Of a stretch of DNA of 64,000 nt, positions 21,669-32,032 are shown piece by piece. Source of the stretch: Centrapalus pauciflorus (lineage: Eukaryota > Streptophyta > Magnoliopsida > Asterales > Asteraceae); the NCBI GenBank assembly GCA_020465985.1, contig JAANYP010004240.1, positions 17,501 to 81,500 of the forward strand, read 5' to 3'. The translations under genes were made by a program, and so were the position numbers. Below the pieces are notes generated by a model that had not been told where the DNA came from, searched no databases, and saw only the letters and a program-made list of their open reading frames with translations. Position 1 is the first letter of the stretch. Each line of letters begins with the position of its first letter.

Positions 21669-24110
21669 ATGGACTTTTTTGATCACTTAGACTTTCAAGT
21701 CTGTGTTATTTGTATCAAAAGAAAACAAACTATCAATAGAAATTTGTCTGTCAATAGAGATAAGGATGTCTTAAAATTGATAAATAATGATATTTGTGTT
21801 CATTCCCTACGGTTTAATGGAATGACAAATACATTTTATCATATTCATTGAAGACTACTCTATTTTTTTTTACCTTTATACAGTTTATAAGAAATCTCAA
21901 TCATTGGACGTTTATTCAAAATCTTTTAAAGTTGATGTTGCATTTCAGCTTGAAAAGAATATAAAGCCGTCAAATCTGATCGTGATGGATGATAATACGA
22001 CAGATTAGATGGATCAAGAGAATAACGGACATGGTATTTTATTTCTTTTTCCTTAAAGAATTTAGAATAGTTCTGCAATACATAATGTCAGGCAAACCTA
22101 ACATGCATGATTTTGTAGAACGAAGGCACAAGACTCTTAAGGGTATGGTAAGGAGTATGATTCGTCATTCATCTTTACTAGAGTCTCTTTAAGGAGAAAT
22201 CTTAGAGATCGCGATACATATTCTGAATAATGTAACCAACAAAGTAGTTACCGGATTCTCATACGAACTTTGACGGACAATATGCCAATCATTAGGCGTT
22301 TGTACGTATGTGGTTGTCCAAATTAAGTTAGGCCATAACAAGCCAAATAAGTTGGACTCAAGAGAGGTATGTGTTATGCTACTATTTTGTTGGTATCTTG
22401 GCAAAAGTTTTGTTATCCCACATCAATAACGTTTTTTTTAGAAAAAGAAAAAGGGAATGCTAGATTTCTTGAGAATATTGAGGTTGTGGGGAGAAACAAT
22501 TAAGAAAGTTGTCTTTGAAGTATAATTGGATTTTGTTTGAGATTTTATTATTTCATTGTTCCAAAATATCATTCCGGATTCAGATATCAATGTTCAGGCT
22601 TCAACTCCTGTCATTGGACCGGTACAAGACAACACAACAGTACAACCTCAATAGTCTCATGATGTGTCATTAAATGAAATTCATTAGAGAGTAAAGGAGT
22701 GCAATTCCAGAAGATCATTTGTTGTATCTCCAAGATTTATGTAATACAATGGCTTTACAGAAAATGATCTAATCATATTTTGCAAAGTCATGTAATGTTT
22801 TAACTCTCGTAATGGATTGATGCCATTAAAGATAAGATTAAAGTCTATGAAAGACAATGACATTTGGAATCTTGTCAAATTACCTGAAGGTACGGAACCA
22901 ATTGGTTACGTATATATGGATACTTACAACTAAGAAGGTTTCGTAAGGTAATATTGAAAGGTATAAAGATTGTCCAGTCGTTAAAGACTTTACTCAAAAG
23001 AGATTTATTGGTTGTAAAGAGAATTTCTTTCTGATATTTAGAATGACTCTTTTATAAATAATAATGACACTAACAAATCAATTCGATCTTGAGCCATATC
23101 ATATGGATATTAAGAAACGTTTCTCAGTGGAGAATTGATGAGACGTCTTACATAAAGTGACTTAAAGATATTGAATATGAAGATTCAAAGTTTATGGTAA
23201 GTAAGATGAATAATCCATTTATGGTTTGAATTTAGGTTTCCCTGAGTAGTATTGCAATTTTTATCAAATTATTACCTTGTATGGTTTTGAGGTAGATATC
23301 GTTAATTATTTCAAGTAATAGTGGGAGTAAATGTATCTTGATGTTACTATATATTGTTGATATTTTATTTGTAAATAATGATATGGTTTTGTTTTGGAAA
23401 CCAAGAAATTTTTAACGGAAGATCTTGGCTAGACATATTTTGTGTCAAGTTTTTCGTATACTTATAGACCAAATTTTGAAGTATACCTGGATTGTCACAA
23501 AAGAGTTGTATCGATATTGTTTCGAGTATATTCAACATGAAAGGTTGTAAACTTGAAGGCCAAAAGAATTTTAGTGTTCAAATAATTGTTTTTGAATGAA
23601 ATAAGATACAAAAGATTTTAAGCATTTGATGTGTTATTTATAGAAAACAAAACACAATATGCTCACATATGAAAGTCGAAAATGTTGAGATCATTTGGTT
23701 TTCTGACTTTCATTTTTCGGGATGCTAAAATAGCAGTTATTCTACATCTGGTTGCATCATGTTTAACAGTGAGAGTAAAAGTACAAGATTCTGGTAATTA
23801 GATTCTTGTAGCTCTTTCTAACATGATCGTAGAACTCATTGCTTATTACGAGACATCAAATAAAGGATTATGACTGTCATGGTGTTGCAAGTATTAGTTG
23901 TATTAAAATACCACTAAAGACTTACCATGATAATAAATCAGTTGTGTTTTATTTTGACAATAATAGAAATTTTACAAAGTTTCTAGTTGTTAAGAAAGAG
24001 TTCAGGATAAACAAATTTTCACATAAATATAAGAACAAAATCTATGCTAGCAGACTCATTAACCAGAGGTCTAACACCAACGGTATTTCTTGAGCATGTT
24101 GCTCATGTAG
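21669..24110 (+). pseudogene. Copia-1 pol remnants (integrase, RT, RNase H)
   Basis: Scattered short frames match copia pol in the right order. Cysteine-containing CVICIKRKQT and KAVKSDRDG-like segments at 21700-21990 are from integrase. LLYIVDILFVNNDM-like sequence near 23345-23390 corresponds to the RT YVDD region. ILHLVASCLTVRVKVQDSGN-type sequence follows at about 23740-23800, and YHDNKSVVFYFDNN at 23917-23970 is from RNase H. Stops and frame changes occur every 50-100 codons. No full domain survives. Confidence 0.75.
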
Positions 24111-24553
24111 TGTTATTACGGATGTAGCCTTGTTTCAGTGGAAGTTAATTGAAGGTTGTTCTTAATGTTTTATTGTGAATTGTTCTAGTTTTCTGCAGAA
24201 TAAAGTTTATGGTTCTAATTTCTTTCTGAGCTCACTTAAGTGCAATGGTTACATTGCAATAAGGATTGTGAACTGGTCTCATATAAGACTAAAGTTGGAC
24301 TAGTTAGAAATATGCAATCAAATTTTATGCAATTTTCATGCAACTCACTTGATCTATGTCATTAAATGTGTTTGTATGGTGATCTTCTTGGTTTAGTCAC
24401 TTTTATAATATAGTGATAAAAGCTGTGTTGGTTTCATCACTGGCACATATAGTGGACCAGATTGATTACGGAAGTCTAAAAGATAAAGTTACAGATGCGC
24501 GCCTAAGGATATCTGTAATACAATTTTAAACATTATAAGCCCAAGTGGGAGTT

Positions 24554-24938
24554 TGTTAGAAATTCTATTTAGTGGGCTTATATGTTTAGATTATTGGGCT
24601 TTATCTCTAATAGACTTATTGGGCTATTAATTAATAAACTAATATTATTGGGCTTTAGAGTTTGATGGTAACCCTAATTCCCATTCTATATATAGTGAGG
24701 GTCCCCAATACCCTAAAGCAACCCTAAGATCCCTAATCTCCATCTATCAGAGATCTGCTGTTCGGTCTAGAACATTAAGGCTTTAGGTGAGGAAGACTCT
24801 CACAACCCTGTTCGTTCGTCATCAGGTTTCCGCATAAAGAAGACGATATCAATGGATTCAGGTATGAGTTCTTTTATGGTTTATCTTAATGATTTGACAA
24901 TATGGTTGATCCGGTTTATTATTCAAATATATCTAACA
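24554..24938 (+). repeat. 3' LTR of copia-1
   Basis: 385 bp, preceded by the purine tract AAGTGGGAG and followed by target duplication TTTTC at 24939-24943. Nearly identical to 9096-9480. Confidence 0.97.
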
Positions 24939-25311
24939 TTTTCGTCCATCATGTTATTTTTTTTCATGAAAAGCCTCAAGTTAATTTTTTCTTTTTGATT
25001 TAGTGAAATTTGGACATTAGACCCTGGTTATAATTCGTGAACCGGTTTTTTAAAAACTTGAAAATCGGGTTCTAATGTCCAAATTTCACTAAACCAGAAA
25101 GAAAAAATAAAATTGAAGACTTTTATGGAAAAAAATAACATGGAGGGTCGAAAACGCAAAAAAACATAAAAACATGTTGGTTTTTTTCATAATAAATCCT
25201 TCTTTAAACCAAAAACATGACCGGACTCAAATCATGTCATATATAAATCTTGATAATTTCAAAATCTGTCATATTAGAATCGTGTTATATCAAATCTTGC
25301 TATCCGAATAC

Positions 25312-25898
25312 TAGGGGTGTTACTCGGGCGGGTTAAACGGGTTTCGATTTATTCGGTTCGGGTTATTTGGGTATGAGGGTATATGATAACTACCCGAACC
25401 CGAACCAAATAAGAAAACAGGTTAATCGGTTTTGGGTTAAATGAGTATCGGATTATTCAGTTTTAGTATAAAAATAGAATCATCTATAAAATGTTTTAAA
25501 TGAATTAAATGGGTTGGGTAAAATGGGTAGAACGGGTTATGCGGGTTAAAAAGTTTAAATTTAAGTATTTATATTCTATATATAGGTAACCGTGGAAGAG
25601 TCGAAAAGAGACGTGTTTTTGGTTTGTAAAAAATAAAAACCTACATCTTTACTAAAGTAGACGTAAGATGCCAAGATGAGATGATATATTATTATTATTA
25701 ATTTTTTAATTATTGATATATGGGTTATTTGGGTAACCCGAATTTTTTGCTTCCCACCCGATACCCGAACCGAAAACCTTATTCGGTTATTATTTAACCC
25801 GATTAACAAACCCGAAAACCGAATAACCCGACTCATTTAACCCGAATAAGGTTCGGTTCGGATGAGTTATTTGGATTCGGTTATTTTGCACACCCCTA
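25312..25898. mobile_element. hAT-type MITE with 8 bp target duplication
   Basis: 587 bp with ends TAGGGGTGTTACTCGG and CACACCCCTA (inverted). Perfect 8 bp duplication CCGAATAC at 25304-25311 and 25899-25906. The interior is palindromic, rich in GGGTTAAACGGG and AACCCGAATAAC units. No transposase. The minus-strand open frame within it is not a gene. Confidence 0.94.
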
Positions 25899-26022
25899 CC
25901 GAATACCACCTTATTTTTTAGAAAATCTGATATGAAAATTTTGGAAGATTTTTCGACAAGCGAGCAGCGCTTAACTTAAAGCAAATGCAAAACATATAAT
26001 ATAAAAAAGAAAATGTGATTAC

Positions 26023-26166
26023 CGAATATCCATGGTCAACAAGAATGCCATTTAAGAGAACAAGAAGTTGACTTTGGGATCCATAAGATAGAGCAGGTTC
26101 AGCAAGATCAGCAATCCTAATCAATTCTTCAAAGTTCACCCTTTTTCCAAGATCTTCCATAGCCTC
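26023..26166 (-). CDS. First linker exon of the kinase-PP2 gene
   Basis: 144 nt, phase 0 at both ends, acceptor TTAACAG (26173-26167) and donor GTAATC (26022-26017). It reads EAMEDLGKRVNFEELIRIAD, then a P-x-L-S-Y-x-S-Q-S-Q-L motif and NGILVDHGYS. Segments of this kind connect kinase and PP2 domains in the family I recognise. Its frame continues directly from the kinase exon (which ends in phase 0 after three CAA codons). The exon is open and undamaged. A hAT MITE has inserted only 17 nt upstream of the acceptor AG, in the branch-point region. Confidence 0.72.
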
Positions 26167-26191
26167 CTGTTAATAATCAATATATTAAATT

Positions 26192-26531
26192 CAGGGGTGG
26201 CTTTTAGGGTGTGCGAAAGGCTCGACCGCACAGGGCCCCCAATTTCGTAGGGCCTCACGGTTATAATAAGGATCTAAATTTAGACCAATAAATTTTTTTG
26301 TATTTGACATGTATACGTTGTGCGTCGGTGCTTTAAAATGGAATTCATGTCAAATTTAATTTGATTCGTGTTATTTATTTTAATTTCTCACTAATCAGTT
26401 TTTTTTATTCACGAACTCGACTTTACCAATTAAAATTGAGTCTCAAAATGACAAAATTAATATTTAAAATACTCAAGGGACTATGTTGTAATCACAAACA
26501 CAGAGCCCCTAAAATCCATGAGACGGCCCTG
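26192..26531. mobile_element. hAT-type MITE with 8 bp target duplication
   Basis: 340 bp, starting CAGGGGTGGCTTTTAGGG and ending CATGAGACGGCCCTG. Perfect 8 bp duplication ATTAAATT at 26184-26191 and 26532-26539. The ACCGCACAGGGCCCC segment inside is common in plant hAT derivatives. Located in the first intron of the kinase-PP2 gene. Confidence 0.93.
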
Positions 26532-26976
26532 ATTAAATTTAATTATTTGTAAAATCCTTTAAAGGAACTGGGTATATGACTTGTATTCGTAGTCGTCTTT
26601 TTAGTAGTAGTTTGTTATGGTTTTTAGGCCTTTTTGTAACGTCGTGCCAGAGTTCAAAATACATTATTGTTGTTCAATAATAATAATAATAATCAATATT
26701 TTGTGTCTTTATTTAACTTTTTTCGGCGAATTAAAATATAGGATAAACATAAAAATTAGCCACTTTTTAGAGTGGTGTGTTTAAAAATACAGAATAAAGT
26801 TCCTTAATCAATTTTCCGTTTTTTATTGTGATAACGTTTTGTGACTACAAAAAATTCGTCATATGTACCTTATAATGCTTTATTGTGATGAAATTAAGTT
26901 GAACACCTCAAAATTTTAATTATGGGTTCGGATTTGACGTACAGTAAACATTAGGATTTGACATATAATATATTAA

Positions 26977-28298
26977 AAAGTATATATCACAGAAAAAAAG
27001 AAATCATGAAAAACATATATATCATAAAACTTATGGTTAATATGGTTTTTGTTACTTCTTTTTAAATCTATATATATAATAAAAGAGAACATTAAATGCA
27101 TACGTGTCACTTCCACGTTACACCACAAAAGATAAATACAACTTTTTATTTTTAAAATAAAAGATAAATACAACTTATTATTATAAAAAATTCGTTACAC
27201 CTCAAAAGATAAATACAACTTTTAATTTTTAAAATAAAAGATAAATACAACTTATTATTATAAGATAAATACATGCATATATAATAAAAGAGAACATCAA
27301 ATGCATACGTGGCACTTCCACGTTACACTACAAAAGATAATATACAACTTTTTATTTTTAAAATAAAAGATAAATACAACTTACAAAAGATAAATACAAC
27401 TTTTTATTTTTAAAATAAAAGATAAATACAACTTATTATTATAAAAAATTCGTTACACCACAAAAGATAAATACAACTTTTAATTTTTAAAATAAAAGAT
27501 AAATACAACTTATTATTATAAGATAAATACATGCATATATAATAAAAGAGAACATCAAATGCATACGTGACACTTTCACGTTACACCACAAAAGATAATA
27601 TACAACTTTTTATTTTTAAAATAAAAGATAAATACAACTTATTATTATAAAAAATAATAGATAAATACAATTTATTATATACAACTTTTGTTTTTAAATA
27701 AAAGATAAATACAATTTATTATTATAAAAAAGATAAATCCTAAATAGATTTATTTTTAAATAAAAGATAAATACCACTTATTAGTACAACTTATTATTAT
27801 AACAAAAAAAGATAAATCCTAAATAGATTTATAAATAAAAATACACTATTAATTTTTAATCTATAAATATTAATATATAATAAAATATATAAGTAGTATG
27901 TTATATATAAAGTGAAATCTCAATTTTTATCAATTAAAATTTATTAAATTAGAAATAAAATTTTATTCACGTATTTACGTGGGACATAAACTAGTATTCT
28001 TATAAGACATTTAGTTTTGGATTATGAATGGGATTATTATTTTAATATGTTACAATAACGTAAATAATCAGTTTAAAGTGTTTGGATTACATACGTTAAT
28101 AAGTATATATCACAGAAAATAAGAAATCATGAAAAACATATATATCATAAAACTTATGGTTAATATGGTTTTTGTTACTTCTTTTTAAATATTCTTATAA
28201 GACGTTTAGTTTTGGATTATGAATGGGATTATTATTTTAATATGTTACAATAACGTAAATAATCAGTTTTAAGTGTTTGGATTACATACGTTAATAAG
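26977..28298. repeat. Tandem duplication of about 197 bp, first unit split by a Helitron
   Basis: Unit 1 is 26977-27066 plus 27995-28100; unit 2 is 28101-28298 without insert. They share AAGTATATATCACAG, TTTTTGTTACTTC and TTGGATTACATACG and are nearly identical. Unit 2 is thus an empty-site copy for the Helitron at 27067. Confidence 0.92.
27067..27994 (+). mobile_element. Non-autonomous Helitron
   Basis: Begins TCTATATATATAATAAAAG and ends CTAG, preceded by the hairpin CACGTATTTACGTG at 27968-27981, ten bases before CTAG. It is inserted exactly between A (27066) and T (27995), as Helitrons do, and the empty site ...TTTAAATATTC... is preserved at 28181-28193. Inside, the 5' end segment recurs about three times (27069, 27279, 27536), along with many AAAGATAAATACAACTT units. 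No Rep/helicase gene. Confidence 0.9.
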
Positions 28299-28625
28299 TG
28301 ATTATTTGCATTTAGAGTTAATCCTACTACACTTTTTCATAAGAAAATGTAGCTTATTTGCTTAATAAGTGATTATTTGGTTATTTTACAAGTTAAGACT
28401 TTAAAAACTGATTATTTGATAATTATGATATCAAACACCAGAAGTTAAACCAAACACTACATTTCCGGCAACACTTTTTGATACAACTATTATCTGATTA
28501 TTGGTTTCCAAAACACTACAACACTTTTTCATAAACAAATCCAAACACCCATACCACTCAAAAAATGGTTAGAGTTTTGATTATCTCTTAAAATATTATC
28601 TATAGTCGTAAATTAATCAACTTAC
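28299..28625. other. Intron 1 of the kinase-PP2 gene, 5' portion
   Basis: AT-rich; contains TGATTATTT- and AACACT-type short repeats with ACACTTTTTCATAA (about 28330, 28470, 28520), probably another degenerate MITE. No coding sequence. Confidence 0.5.
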
Positions 28626-29534
28626 TTGTTGTTGAAGTGCAAGCTCAAGTTGTTTCAAGATCTCAACCATCGTTGGTCGTTCTTCACGAGATTTTTTCAC
28701 ACATCGATATGCAATGTCTGAAAACGTATCAAAAGAACCCAATTCCATTTGTTCTTTTAGACGATGAAATATAATGTCTTGTAATCCCTTCTCCTCGTAG
28801 CTTTTTCTCCACTTAGGCACTAATATATCATGTGGCTTATTATTGCAATATTCGACACATAATCTTCCACATAGTAATTCAAACAATACCACTCCAAAAG
28901 AATATACATCTGACTCTTTTGATAGAAACCCGGTCTCAAGATACAATGGATCACAATAACCAGGCGTACCAACAACATTAGAGAAAAGATATGTATGGGG
29001 TTGATTAGCCGGACCTGCTTTTGACAGACCAAAATCAGAAATCTTGGCAGTCCATTTCTCATTGAGTAGGATGTTTGAACTTTTAATATCTCGATGGAGA
29101 AGTCTTTGTTGAGTATCCATTGGATCATGAAGGTAACATAGCGCACGTGCAACCCCAACGCATATTTTGAGCCGTTGGATCCATGTTAGATTGGGGTCAC
29201 TTAGGTAGCGATCAAGGCTTCCAGGAGATGCATACTCATAAACAAGAATCATATCATCACCCTTGATGCAAAAGTGCATGAGACTCACTAAATTTTCATG
29301 TCGGCATTTAGAAAGCATCATGACCTCCCAAAACTCAATATTCCCTTGCCCATATCTACGATCCAACTTCTTAAAAGCAACCATGGTTTGTCCTTGTGGG
29401 AGACAGAGTTCTCCTTTGTACACTGGTCCAAACCCACCACGACCGATTAAGTTCTCACGAGAAAAGTTGTTAGTGGCCGATACGACATCTTCGAATTGAT
29501 TTTTGAGGTGATCAAACTCATTCATAAAAGACAT
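28626..29534 (-). CDS. Receptor-like cytoplasmic kinase domain exon
   Basis: 303 codons with a complete Ser/Thr kinase domain of the RLK/Pelle class. The glycine loop GRGGFG is at residues 31-36, lysine K55 in VAFKK, glutamate E70, HRD at 147-149 in the catalytic loop, DFG at 167-169, GTPGYCDP in the activation/P+1 region near 189-196, and SDVYSFGVVLFE near 208-219. All catalytic residues are present. There is no signal peptide or transmembrane helix from the chosen start, so a cytoplasmic enzyme is expected. I chose ATG 29534 (MSFMNEFDHL) because family members start M-S-x-x-x-E-F-x-H-L. The in-frame ATG at 29687 lies practically at the position expected for transcription start, given the TATA box at 29718-29710. 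The exon ends with CAACAACAA and donor GTAAGT at 28625. Confidence 0.88.
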
Positions 29535-29709
29535 AATACCCAAAAAAAATATAGACAAGAACAAGAGATGGAAAATTAAGAAGTAGAAACAATGGAAATT
29601 GAATGGGTTGAAAGAGATGCTAATTATGTATTGAAATAAGTGGCTGACAGAATTAAATTGTCTTTTATTGCTTGATTGCCTATTCAAATATAATTATAAA
29701 TGTGTATAT

Positions 29710-29718
29710 CTTTTTATA
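29710..29718 (-). promoter_or_regulatory. TATA box of the kinase-PP2 gene
   Basis: TATAAAAAG on the minus strand, about 175 bp upstream of the chosen ATG at 29534. A transcription start near 29685 would give a 5' UTR of about 150 nt. Confidence 0.5.
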
Positions 29719-30080
29719 AAACAGATAATATTAGTTTGTAAAGGTGGGTCCTCGTTTGTGCTCCCAACTTTAACTATTTGGTTCACCTTTTCTAAAGATT
29801 AATTAATCTAATTAGAAATATTAATACTTTAATCTTATTGAAAGTAAAATAATTGGTTATGTGTTTCTGGCATATTATAATTGATTGTAAGAGTATTTAT
29901 ATGAGTAACTTAGTAATGGAGATTTGGGATTCTAAAAAAGAGGTGTTCTAATTAATCCCATAGGTTTTAAATCAATTGAAACCAAATTGCCTTTTTAAAA
30001 GGAAAAAAAGTAATTATAAGGGGACTTAATAAGATTTGAAAAACAAAATAAACTATTTGAAGATAATTTTGAATTAAACT
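29719..30080. other. Upstream region of the kinase-PP2 gene
   Basis: AT-rich, no coding sequence. Interrupted at 30081 by gypsy-3, so the native promoter retains only about 360 bp upstream of the TATA box before LTR sequence. Confidence 0.5.
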
Positions 30081-31851
30081 AGTAACATCCCAAATTTGAG
30101 CCTGGTACGTGGAATTAATTTATTGGCTCATTTATTTTAATAATTATTGTGTGTTCCAATTAAATTCCGTTTCGTGGATTTAACGTGTCGAGACCGAGTG
30201 ATACGTGTCTCCGAGTCAATAATTAGTGGATAATTATTATCATTGAGATCGTGGATTTAATTGGGTCCGAATGATATTAATGTTGAAAAAGTGATATCGG
30301 GTCCGGGTTAATGGGTTCGGGACCGGATAAAGATAGAGACGTATATATGGTCATCTCTTTTTCTCCTCCCTTATCCATATTTTGAGAAAGGAACCCTAAA
30401 GTGTGTGTGTTTTGTGTGTGACCTCCAGCTGAAAGCAATTGTTCCCAGCTCCAGATTGTGTTGAGAAGCCTTAATCATCTTTACCATCTCTTGTGTTCTT
30501 GAAGCTCCAAAGGTAAGAGTCATGAGCTTGATAGCTAGATTTTGAGATATGTATATATGTGTTATATTGAGGATATGAATTCTGGAGTTTAGAGGTTTGT
30601 TATATACGAATTTGTGTGCCTTTTGCTGCTGAAATTCGAGTATAGGGGTTTTGAGTCCCCTGGTTCGACCATGGAAATCACAGGTCAAGGTGCAGAGCAC
30701 CGCTTGGTCGCGGCGCGACCTCAGGGGCTTAGCGGCGCGAGCCGCAGCCTGCAGGGAGAAATTGGGTTGATCATTTGGGGGGAGTTTTGGGGTCGTAATT
30801 GGTTTGGTTCCTTCGGGATATTGTCGAATCGAATTATTTGGGATTTTGGGTCTCGATAGGAATCCCGTAAAAGAGTTTCGGGAATCGGTTATCCGTTCGG
30901 GGATGTGTTTCGGGTTTAAATTGATTGTGATAACTATGTTGACTTGAGTTGTGCGATTCTTGAGCTTGCATTAATATATGAGATTTGTGGCGTTACAGGT
31001 TCTAGCCGATCGCGTGCCGAGCCGCATTAGAGTTTTGGGTTTCGATCGAGTTTTGGGTAATCGGTGAGTACTCGAGTTCTTTTCAAACGCACGTGCATTC
31101 TTTCGAGTCGTCTATGTGATTGTGATATATATGTGTGTATGAGACTGTGATAGCGCACAGGTATGAGTTTCTCTACCTTATACGTGCTATATGTGTTTGA
31201 ATTGCAGGTGTCCGCGATATGTGGTCGCGCAGGCTGACTGTCCCTAACCAGTCATGAGATATGAGACTGTATATATACAGCAGTGATATTGCCAGGTCGC
31301 TCCTGTGTCTATTGAGTAGCTAACCGCTGCTGTGTGCGGCCTGTTAGCTAGGGAACGGCGTCCCCTTTGAGCAGAGATATGTGTTATGCATAGAGTTGCA
31401 TATGTGTGATGAGATATATGTGTTGTGTATGTTATATGTGCTTACCTGCAGTGTCTAACCCTCGCGTACTCACGAGCTGTCCAGCTTATGTTTTCGAGTC
31501 TTCCATGTCTCAAGCAGCCATACCGTGGGACCGCAGTCACAGCAGCAGCAGCCGAAGTAGTTCAGAGATCGTAGGTGTTTGTTGACTTCTGTTATTAGAC
31601 TTTGGAGCTGTTGTCTGTATTTTGTACTTGATCAGTATTATGTTAGCTTCCAGTAGTCTGTGTTTATCAGATGATTCAGTGTGTATGTGTATCAGTTTCA
31701 GTTTATGCCATGATGTGTGACTTCCATGTTAAAGTTTTAATTAACAGTGTTATCCACTAATCCTGTGACATGTGCATTATGAGATGATTGCGATATTGCC
31801 ACCTGTGTATTGTATTGACGTGGCATTTGTATGAGAATTGTGGGTGTTACA
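30081..31851 (+). repeat. 5' LTR of gypsy-3
   Basis: 1771 bp, (A)GTAACATCCCAAATTTG to TGTGGGTGTTACA. A TATATAT element is near 30341, followed by a CT-rich stretch. By eye about 25 differences from the 3' LTR (about 1.4%), mostly transitions. Confidence 0.95.
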
Positions 31852-31854
31852 GCT

Positions 31855-31866
31855 TGGTATCAGAGC
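31855..31866 (+). other. Primer-binding site of gypsy-3
   Basis: TGGTATCAGAGC, three bases after the LTR, complementary to initiator methionine tRNA. Confidence 0.92.
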
Positions 31867-32032
31867 TTGTGGTTTCAGTATTGAGTATCAGTGGATGCTT
31901 GAGCTCTTACCGTGTTCAGATCCGTGGGATTCTTCCCTGAGACTGAGTTTAGCGGAATTAACTGACCTAGCTTATTGTATAACGCTGGGTGGTCGATCTG
32001 TTATCTTACCTTTGTGATATGTGCAGGTGATT

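Larger units (their letters stand above)
9096..24938 (+). mobile_element. Copia-1, Ty1/copia retrotransposon carrying nested gypsy-1
   Basis: Complete in outline: two near-identical 385 bp LTRs with TG..CA ends, 5 bp target duplication TTTTC, initiator-tRNA primer site, and purine tract AAGTGGGAG at 24543-24551. Without gypsy-1 (11351-20433) it is about 6.8 kb. The pol region is recognisable only as scattered fragments full of stops, so the element cannot make its own proteins, although its LTRs are about 99% alike. It lies inside a Mutator-type MITE in the large intron of the kinase-PP2 gene. Confidence 0.95.
9041..25199. mobile_element. Mutator-type MITE interrupted by the copia element
   Basis: The MITE is split in two, 9041-9095 and 24944-25199 (about 311 bp without the insert). 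Left end GGGTTTATTATGAAAAA and right end TTTTTCATAATAAATCC are inverted repeats. Identical 9 bp flanks TTCTTTAAA at 9032-9040 and 25200-25208 are the target duplication expected for Mutator-like elements. The halves also match internally (CAACATG..TTTTTATG against CATAAAAACATGTTGG). Confidence 0.92.
1485..29534 (-). pseudogene. Kinase-phloem protein 2 fusion gene, split by a TE-filled intron
   Basis: Gene-level entry. Four minus-strand exons occur in the order kinase (29534-28626), linker (26166-26023), PP2 domain (2083-1735), second linker (1655-1485). This matches the domain order of the Asteraceae kinase-PP2 family as I know it. Splice sites are canonical: GTAAGT after the kinase exon, AG before and GT after the linker, TTTGCAG before the PP2 exon, then a 79-nt intron. 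The linker exon ends in phase 0 while the PP2 exon starts with the last base of a codon, so a small exon between them (expected to start with a W-F-S-like motif) is missing or unrecognised. The second linker has an in-frame TAG at 1550-1548. The product is therefore either truncated or the gene is dead. That these exons form one transcription unit is inference; a transcript spanning 26023-2083 would prove it. Confidence 0.6.

Noticed and set aside
27061..27800. Regularly spaced AAAGATAAATACAACTT repeats considered as a CRISPR-like array
   Set aside because: Spacers are themselves repeats, unit length varies, and they belong to a Helitron in a plant genome.
29535..29687. Upstream in-frame ATG giving a kinase with an extra hydrophobic N-terminus
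   Set aside because: It lies at the expected transcription start downstream of the TATA box, and family members begin at the MSxxxEFxHL methionine (29534).
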